NCBI GenBank assembly: GCA_913030825.1
Contig: CAJWCU010000003.1
Coordinates: 186,001-250,000 of the forward strand
Direction: 5' to 3'
Length of the DNA: 64,000 nt
From: an uncultured Rhodospirillaceae bacterium
Lineage (GTDB): Bacteria > Pseudomonadota > Alphaproteobacteria > Rhodospirillales > Casp-alpha2
A model generated the notes under the pieces. The model ran no database searches. It saw only the letters and a list, made by a program, of their open reading frames with translations, and was not told where the DNA came from. Below are positions 59,075 through 64,000 of the stretch, piece after piece (within the stretch, counting starts at the first letter, position 1; the number at the start of each line of letters is the position of its first letter). The position numbers were made by a program, and so were the translations under genes.

Positions 59075-60229
59075 ATGGCTGACAAACGCGATTACTACGA
59101 CATTCTGGGCGTCGACAAGGACGCGGACGAGGGCGAGTTGAAATCCGCCTATCGTAAACTCGCGATGAAATTTCATCCCGACCGTAATCCCGACGACAAA
59201 GAAGCCGAAAAGAATTTCAAGGAACTGAACGAAGCCTATGAGGTCCTGAAGGACGGCGAAAAACGCGCCGCCTACGACCGCTTCGGCCATGCCGCTTTTG
59301 AACAAGGCGGCGGTGGCGGCGGGTTCGAAGGCTTTTCCCAGGGCGGCCAGGGCTTCGGCGGTTTCGGCGACATTTTCGAAGAAATGTTCGGCGAGTTCAT
59401 GGGCGGGCGCGGCGGTGGCCGCGGCGGCCATGCGGGCGGCCACGGCGCCGACCTGCGCTACAACATGGAACTTTCGCTGGAAGACGCCTTCAACGGCAAG
59501 AAAGCGGAAATTCGCGTGCCGACCTCCGTCGGCTGCGAGGCCTGCGACGGCACCGGCGCCGAAGACGCCGCCGCCCCCGTGTCCTGCGGCACTTGCGGCG
59601 GGGCCGGGCGCGTGCGCTCGCAATCCGGTTTCTTCACCGTCGAACGCACCTGCCCGACCTGCCAGGGCCGGGGCACGGTCATCCAGGACCCCTGTAAGGT
59701 CTGCGGCGGCGCCGGGCGCGTCCACAAGGAAAAGACGCTTTCGGTTACCATCCCCGCGGGCGTCGAGGACGGCACGCGTATTCGTCTCGCGGGCGAAGGC
59801 GAGGCCGGCCTGCGCGGCGCGCCGCCGGGCGATTTGTATCTGTTCCTGGGCATCCGTCCGCACCGCTTCTTCCACCGCGACGGCGCCGACATCCATTGCC
59901 GGGTGCCGGTCCCGATGACCACGGCGACCCTCGGCGGCGAGGTCGAAGTCCCGACCATCGAAGGCAAGCTCGCCCGCGTGAAAATCCCCGCCGGCACGCC
60001 GACGGGCCACCAGCTGCGCCTGTCGGGCAAGGGCATGTCGGTGATGCGGTCCAAATCGCGCGGCGACATGTTCGTTCAGGTTTCCGTGGAGACCCCACAG
60101 AATCTGACCGACAAGCAGAAGGAGCTCCTCAAGGAGTTCGAGGACGCCGGCGACAAGAAGACCCAGAACCCGCAATCCACGGGCTTCTTCGACAAGGTCA
60201 AGGAACTCTGGGAAGACCTGAAGGACTAG
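59075..60229 (+). CDS. dnaJ: Chaperone protein DnaJ
   Basis: A 384-residue Hsp40 of type I. J-domain with HPD at 34-36 ([11 protein letters not shown]), a Gly/Phe-rich region ([18 protein letters not shown]), four zinc motifs [24 protein letters not shown] and CKVCGGAG, and the C-terminal substrate domains. GGGAGGGGG precedes ATG 59075. Its stop shares a CTAG with the DUF2971 gene on the other strand. Confidence 0.97.
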   Translation: MADKRDYYDILGVDKDADEGELKSAYRKLAMKFHPDRNPDDKEAEKNFKELNEAYEVLKDGEKRAAYDRFGHAAFEQGGGGGGFEGFSQGGQGFGGFGDIFEEMFGEFMGGRGGGRGGHAGGHGADLRYNMELSLEDAFNGKKAEIRVPTSVGCEACDGTGAEDAAAPVSCGTCGGAGRVRSQSGFFTVERTCPTCQGRGTVIQDPCKVCGGAGRVHKEKTLSVTIPAGVEDGTRIRLAGEGEAGLRGAPPGDLYLFLGIRPHRFFHRDGADIHCRVPVPMTTATLGGEVEVPTIEGKLARVKIPAGTPTGHQLRLSGKGMSVMRSKSRGDMFVQVSVETPQNLTDKQKELLKEFEDAGDKKTQNPQSTGFFDKVKELWEDLKD

Positions 60230-61134
60230 CGGTAAGACGCGGTTGATTTTATCACGCGGTCAAATTCAAAGTCGTTCATACGCAACATCTCGGATACATA
60301 TGCCGTCGGCGTGATGTTCTTGGGTCCAACGATTACTTCTCGGATTGGTGGGACGCCAATTTCCTCAAGGGGAATCTCCAAGAAGGGCACTATCCGGTCA
60401 CTCTTAGCGTTAAAGTCCATATGCTGAAGAAATCCATTCTCAATGGTTCCGTCAGAGTTTAGATGGCGCCCTAGAAAAGACTGGAGCCTCCATTCTTTCT
60501 CCTCCTCAAAAGCAGGGTTTTTCAATTCATAACATTTGAACAAAAACATAAAGCTCCAGCTCGTAAACTCGTGGAACGATTTCCGGTGTGCTTTTTTCTC
60601 ATCATCGGAGGGCTGCCCTAAAATTGTATAGCGCCCGAATCGCATGGCGCCGTCATTCAGAGATTTTGCTACTCCCTGAAAAATGTCCTCTAATGAATCT
60701 AGTTGCGCCGATTTTTCGTAAAGGATTTTAACTAATCCAAATGACTTTTCATTTGATCCATTTTCTTCGGATCGTTTGAGCCTAATGTCACCTAGTTTCT
60801 CAAAATATTCTTTGTTGAAGCCGATTGAAAACCCCTGTCCATCATCTGCATAACCCCTCCATTGACTAAGGCGATCGCCAACCTCTGACAGACAAAACAC
60901 GGCGGCACCTCCCCAGTCCAACAACCGCTCTATTTTCTCCATCAGGAAAACTGTCTTTTCGTGGTCCAATCCGTGCGTTTTGCACAAATCGGAAATCACC
61001 TCGGTTATCCATTTGCCCTCTAGATAGTCGCTCGAAAGGGACACGTCGGACAACCGGATGGACTTGTTTCGTATAATTGATACAAGCGCTTCGGTCGGAC
61101 AGTAGTGGTACAAAGGTTGCGGTTCGTTTGCCAT
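60226..61134 (-). CDS. DUF2971 protein, likely acquired
   Basis: A 302-residue protein with the DUF2971 pattern: [25 protein letters not shown] at the N terminus, [27 protein letters not shown] in the middle, and [13 protein letters not shown] plus [11 protein letters not shown] later. The family's function is unproven; its N-terminal YHY and the later FCLSE segment are reminiscent of ADP-ribosyltransferase-type folds, as an untested idea. It sits between dnaJ and dapB, neighbours normally adjacent, and is far AT-richer (60661-60720 has 23 G/C in 60). ATG 61134 is preferred over an upstream TTG at 61179. Its TAG stop uses the same CTAG as the dnaJ stop. Confidence 0.85.
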   Translation of the reverse strand: MANEPQPLYHYCPTEALVSIIRNKSIRLSDVSLSSDYLEGKWITEVISDLCKTHGLDHEKTVFLMEKIERLLDWGGAAVFCLSEVGDRLSQWRGYADDGQGFSIGFNKEYFEKLGDIRLKRSEENGSNEKSFGLVKILYEKSAQLDSLEDIFQGVAKSLNDGAMRFGRYTILGQPSDDEKKAHRKSFHEFTSWSFMFLFKCYELKNPAFEEEKEWRLQSFLGRHLNSDGTIENGFLQHMDFNAKSDRIVPFLEIPLEEIGVPPIREVIVGPKNITPTAYVSEMLRMNDFEFDRVIKSTASYR

Positions 61135-61351
61135 TTTTGATGCCAGTGATTTCTTTGTTGGTCGAAGTTTGTTTGCCAATCATCTCGCGATTGAGCTGCA
61201 TTTCCAGCTGACTTTCTAGCAAAACTTCATAGGCAATGCCGGATGATCGCAAAAAATTGGCTATATCGACGTCGAGAAAGTTTCTGTTCACATATACCTT
61301 TTTGGTCCCTAGATTTCCGGCCAACACATGGCGCGGGAACGGAGTGACCCC
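61135..61351. other. Low-GC gap with a coding-like remnant upstream of DUF2971
   Basis: On the minus strand about 61160-61330 a frame reads KVYVNRNFLDVDIANFLRSS then GIAYEVLLESQLEMQLNREM, which looks protein-like and low-GC, but it lies in a different frame from DUF2971 and has no supported start. It may be a remnant of a gene that moved together with DUF2971. The dapB ribosome site (GGAG) lies at the right edge. Confidence 0.4.
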
Positions 61352-62152
61352 ATGAACATCGGAATTGTCGGTTGCGGCGGACGCATGGGCCGCATGCTGA
61401 TCCAGACCGTGCTGGAAACGCCGGGCGGCACGCTCGCGGGCGGCACGGAACAGCCGGGCAGTCCCTTTATCGGCCAGGATCTGGGCCTGCTGGTCGGTAA
61501 CGACAGTGTGGGCGCCGTGGTCATGGACGATGCGCGGGCCCTGTTCGAAGCGTCGGACGTGGTCATCGATTTCACCGTTCCGGCGGCGACGGCGGCCCAT
61601 GCGGCAATCGCCGCCGAAACGGCGACGGCCATGGTCATCGGCACGACCGGCCTAACGCCCGAACAGCAGGCTGATGTCGAGGCGGCGTCGCACGCCGCCC
61701 CGGTCGTCCAGGCGGGCAACATGTCGCTGGGCGTCAATCTGCTGGTCGGCCTGGCGCAGCAGGTCGCGGCGACCCTGGGCGTGGAATTCGATATCGAAGT
61801 CGTCGAAATGCACCACAAGCACAAGATCGACGCGCCATCCGGCACGGCGTTGATGCTGGGCAAGGCGGCGGCGCAAGGGCGCGGCATTGATCATGACGAA
61901 CACGCCGTGCTGTCCCGCGAAGGGCATACGGGCGCCCGTCCCGAAGGCGCCATCGGCTACGCCACCCTGCGCGGCGGCGACGTGGTCGGCGATCACACGG
62001 TCGTTTTCGCCGGGCCGTCGGAACGGATCGAGCTGACCCATCGGGCCGCCAGCCGCGAGATTTTCGCGCGCGGTGCCGTGCGCGCCGCCATGTGGTGCGA
62101 AGGCAAGGCGCCGGGCCTGTATTCCATGCGCGATGTTTTGGGGCTTTCCTGA
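61352..62152 (+). CDS. dapB: 4-hydroxy-tetrahydrodipicolinate reductase
   Basis: A 266-residue enzyme of lysine and meso-diaminopimelate synthesis. NAD(P) motif GIVGCGGRMGRML at 4-16, VIDFTVPAA, TTGLTPEQQADVE, and the catalytic EVVEMHHKHKIDAPSGTALML are present. GGAG is 8 bases before ATG 61352; the earlier ATG at 61332 has no ribosome site. It is separated from dnaJ only by the DUF2971 insertion. Confidence 0.96.
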   Translation: MNIGIVGCGGRMGRMLIQTVLETPGGTLAGGTEQPGSPFIGQDLGLLVGNDSVGAVVMDDARALFEASDVVIDFTVPAATAAHAAIAAETATAMVIGTTGLTPEQQADVEAASHAAPVVQAGNMSLGVNLLVGLAQQVAATLGVEFDIEVVEMHHKHKIDAPSGTALMLGKAAAQGRGIDHDEHAVLSREGHTGARPEGAIGYATLRGGDVVGDHTVVFAGPSERIELTHRAASREIFARGAVRAAMWCEGKAPGLYSMRDVLGLS

Positions 62153-62180
62153 GCCGGCGGGCGCCGGATCTGGAACGCGT

Positions 62181-62696
62181 CTAAAGCGAGAGGGCCGGAT
62201 TACGTAGGTCGGCGATCACTCGTTTCAGCTTTTCCGCGACGCTGGTCTTTTCATCCAAGGTGAGGAAGCGGCCGATGGCCAGCGACCGCCCGTGCGAGCG
62301 CAGCAGCAGCGCCGATTGACGGCCCTTGCGTTCCTCGACCAGGACCTGCAGCCATTGCGGCTGAAACGACCAGCGGCTTTCCTTGCCCCAATGGCTGATG
62401 CGTTCGACGCTTAGTTCCCGCGGCGTCACGGCGATGGTCTCGACCTCCTTGCCGCGCCGCAGGTTGAGCCGCAGCAGCGCGTAAAGCAGCAGCATCTCGC
62501 CGCCGAGGAAGGGAAACACCGGCCAGGCGCCGATCACGATGAACAAGGCCGACAGCGGCACCCAGAACACGGCCAGCACCCACATGAAGATGTGGACGCC
62601 CCGCAGGGTGTTGGACCGGTGCGGGCGTAACTCCGTCCGGAACACACAGGCATCCGGATCGAATTCGTTCTCTTGGGGCGCGGCAGCATCGCTCAT
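62181..62696 (-). CDS. DUF2244 membrane protein
   Basis: A 171-residue protein of DUF2244. RTELRPHRSNTLRG precedes two close hydrophobic segments (FMWVLAVFWVPLSALFIVIG, WPVFPFLGGEMLLLYALLRL), then a cytoplasmic part with SRWSFQPQWLQVLVEERKGRQ and GRFLTLDEKTSVAEKLK. Function unknown; a common alphaproteobacterial family. Confidence 0.88.
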   Translation of the reverse strand: MSDAAAPQENEFDPDACVFRTELRPHRSNTLRGVHIFMWVLAVFWVPLSALFIVIGAWPVFPFLGGEMLLLYALLRLNLRRGKEVETIAVTPRELSVERISHWGKESRWSFQPQWLQVLVEERKGRQSALLLRSHGRSLAIGRFLTLDEKTSVAEKLKRVIADLRNPALSL

Positions 62697-62740
62697 TGCC
62701 CCATGATACGCCCGTGGCGGCCCGAGAAAAGGGGGGAAAT

Positions 62741-64000
62741 TCAGGCGGCTTTTTCAGATGCCGGGCTGCGGCGGATGCGGACCGGCTCGCGCCGGCCCTT
62801 CACGGTGATTTCCTCTTCTTCGCCGAAATCGGCGGCGTCGGCCTCACCGGCGGCGGCAAGCGATTGACCGTCGATTACGATCTCACCCGACGCGGCGGCG
62901 GAGCAAAGCCGGGCCGAGACGTTGACCCCGTCGCCGATCACCGTGAAGTCGCGCCGGTCGGCGGCCCCGACGGCGCCGGAAATGACCTCGCCCGTATAGA
63001 TGCCGATGCCGACCGGGCGCGGCAGGTTGGCGCGGGCCAGCTCCGATTGCACATCCCGCGCGGCGGCAAGCGCCCGGGCCTCGGCCCCGTCGCCCGAGAA
63101 CCGGGCCAGCAAGGCATCGCCGATCATCTTGTCGACGTCGCCGCCATGGGCCTGCACGGCGGCGACCTGAATCCCCATCAGTTCGTTGAGGAACCAGACG
63201 ACCCGTTCCGGCGGATTGTTTTCCGAATATCCGGTGAAATCGCGGGCGTCTGAATAGAACAGGGTCAGGCGCACGCGCTTCGACGGAATGTCGCCGCCGC
63301 CCCGCGCCGCGTCGGCGGCACTTTGCGAGAGAAAGCTTTCCAGTTTGCGCCGGGTTTCCATCAGCGCCGAGGCGCGGCTGTCGATTTCCCGCTGACCGCG
63401 CCGGACCAAAAGCCCCAACCCGACCAACAACAGCAGCAATCCCGCACCCGGTATGGCGGCGGCGATGAAGCCCGAGCGCACCAGCAGCGCATCCAGATAA
63501 TCGACCGGTTCGTACAATTCGAAGACGGCGGCGATATCGCCCTTGGCGTCGGTCACCGGCACGTAGATCTCGTACAGCGCTTCGCCGTTTTCCTCGATCC
63601 GGACAAGCACCGGCGTGCCGTCGAAGACGACGGTCTTCAGGGCGGGGTTGGTTTCGCGCTTGGCGAAATCGGCGCTGTCGGTCGAAAACAGGACCTGGCC
63701 CGCCAGGTTGTAGACCTTCATCGCCTTGATCCGCAGTTCGTGAACTTCCTGGTCGATGGCGGCGCGCAGCTTCTCGTGGTCGGCGCGGGTATCGCCATGG
63801 GCCAGCAGGTGCGCCCAGGCCTCGGGCGCCGAGGTCGATACGGCGGTCGAGACGGCCTCGGCCCTTTTGCGCGCAAGTTCCAGATAGATGCTTTCCGTGG
63901 ATCGCATCACGGTAAAGACCGAGCCGGCGACGATCACCGCCAACAACACGGCCAGGCCCGGCGCAATGCGCCGCCAGAAATGCCGTTGCAGAGGGTAGGG
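62741..64000 (-). CDS. Membrane-anchored class III adenylate/guanylate cyclase, N terminus outside window
   Basis: The frame stays open to the window's right edge, so the true start is beyond 64000. The visible 419 codons carry an N-terminal hydrophobic helix (IAPGLAVLLAVIVAGSVFTV), a roughly 130-residue sensor region with a PAS/Cache-like pattern (KVYNLAGQVLFSTD, VFDGTPVLVRI), a second helix (SGFIAAAIPGAGLLLLLVGL), and a class III catalytic domain with metal-binding Asps in FYSDARDFTGY and KMIGDALLARF. It makes cAMP or cGMP; which one cannot be told. An internal GTG at 63949 would give 402 residues. Confidence 0.88.
   Translation of the reverse strand, partial: PYPLQRHFWRRIAPGLAVLLAVIVAGSVFTVMRSTESIYLELARKRAEAVSTAVSTSAPEAWAHLLAHGDTRADHEKLRAAIDQEVHELRIKAMKVYNLAGQVLFSTDSADFAKRETNPALKTVVFDGTPVLVRIEENGEALYEIYVPVTDAKGDIAAVFELYEPVDYLDALLVRSGFIAAAIPGAGLLLLLVGLGLLVRRGQREIDSRASALMETRRKLESFLSQSAADAARGGGDIPSKRVRLTLFYSDARDFTGYSENNPPERVVWFLNELMGIQVAAVQAHGGDVDKMIGDALLARFSGDGAEARALAAARDVQSELARANLPRPVGIGIYTGEVISGAVGAADRRDFTVIGDGVNVSARLCSAAASGEIVIDGQSLAAAGEADAADFGEEEEITVKGRREPVRIRRSPASEKAA

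Overview
The window looks like chromosomal DNA from a high-GC alphaproteobacterium, most likely a Rhodospirillales-type marine or freshwater lineage. That assignment is an inference from gene order, codon bias and family membership (TimA/Tim44-like protein, DUF3576, DUF2628, DUF2244, HemJ rather than HemG, HslUV next to HisB). The gene order is essentially the conserved origin-proximal block known from Caulobacter and relatives: leuS-lptE-holA / parB-parA-rsmG-mnmG-mnmE / rho-hemJ-hemH-hemE / [origin] / ppsR-maf-aroE-coaE-dnaQ / secB-fxsA / tim44-mltA / smr / hslUV / hisBHAFE / gshB-yraN-rsmI-hemW-rdgB-rph / hrcA-grpE-dnaK-dnaJ / dapB. No tRNA, rRNA, CRISPR array, insertion sequence or prophage was recognised.

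Layout. Bases 1-3600 carry the 3' end of an unusual WAxxQxAYYxxG repeat protein, a cytoplasmic L,D-transpeptidase-fold protein, a PLP-binding YggS protein, a ThiE/TenI-like protein and a DUF3576 lipoprotein. Bases 3647-14300 hold leuS-lptE-holA and, on the minus strand, the chromosome-segregation and tRNA-modification cluster, with two perfect 16-bp parS palindromes (10496 and 12728). Bases 14412-18950 hold small Fe-S and DUF proteins, a DUF255 thioredoxin-like protein, a DNA methyltransferase repair protein and a quinone oxidoreductase. Bases 19025-23228 are rho-hemJ-hemH-hemE on the minus strand. The intergenic gap 23229-23737 has a 40-base stretch of 20% GC, two GGTTATCCC DnaA-like motifs, and genes diverging from both sides; it is the best candidate for oriC.

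From 23738 to 30845 come ppsR-maf-aroE-coaE-dnaQ, secB/fxsA, tim44 and mltA. A lutABC lactate-oxidation operon (30921-33870) sits between mltA and smr. A 53-residue Cys-rich protein gene (34879-35040, minus) is hidden between the XRE gene and hslU. hslUV and the his operon fill 35215-40917. The stretch 41344-44989 is an accessory pocket: a hypothetical protein, a decayed second copy of the comM 3' end, a small secreted protein, intact comM, and ompW behind a perfect FNR box.

From 45094 onward: SixA, dienelactone hydrolase, GshB, SirB1-like, BON lipoprotein, YraN, RsmI, a PBP-activator-like lipoprotein, HemW, RdgB, RNase PH, then hrcA-grpE-dnaK-dnaJ with a heat-shock-type promoter and a strongly structured dnaK leader. 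A visibly low-GC DUF2971 gene has been placed exactly between dnaJ and dapB, sharing its stop codon bases with dnaJ. The window ends in a membrane class III nucleotide cyclase whose N terminus lies outside.

No wholly new multi-gene system stands out. The observations most worth following are the candidate origin with its parS sites, the comM remnant and its cargo, the DUF2971 insertion, the small Cys-rich gene, and the repeat protein at the left edge.
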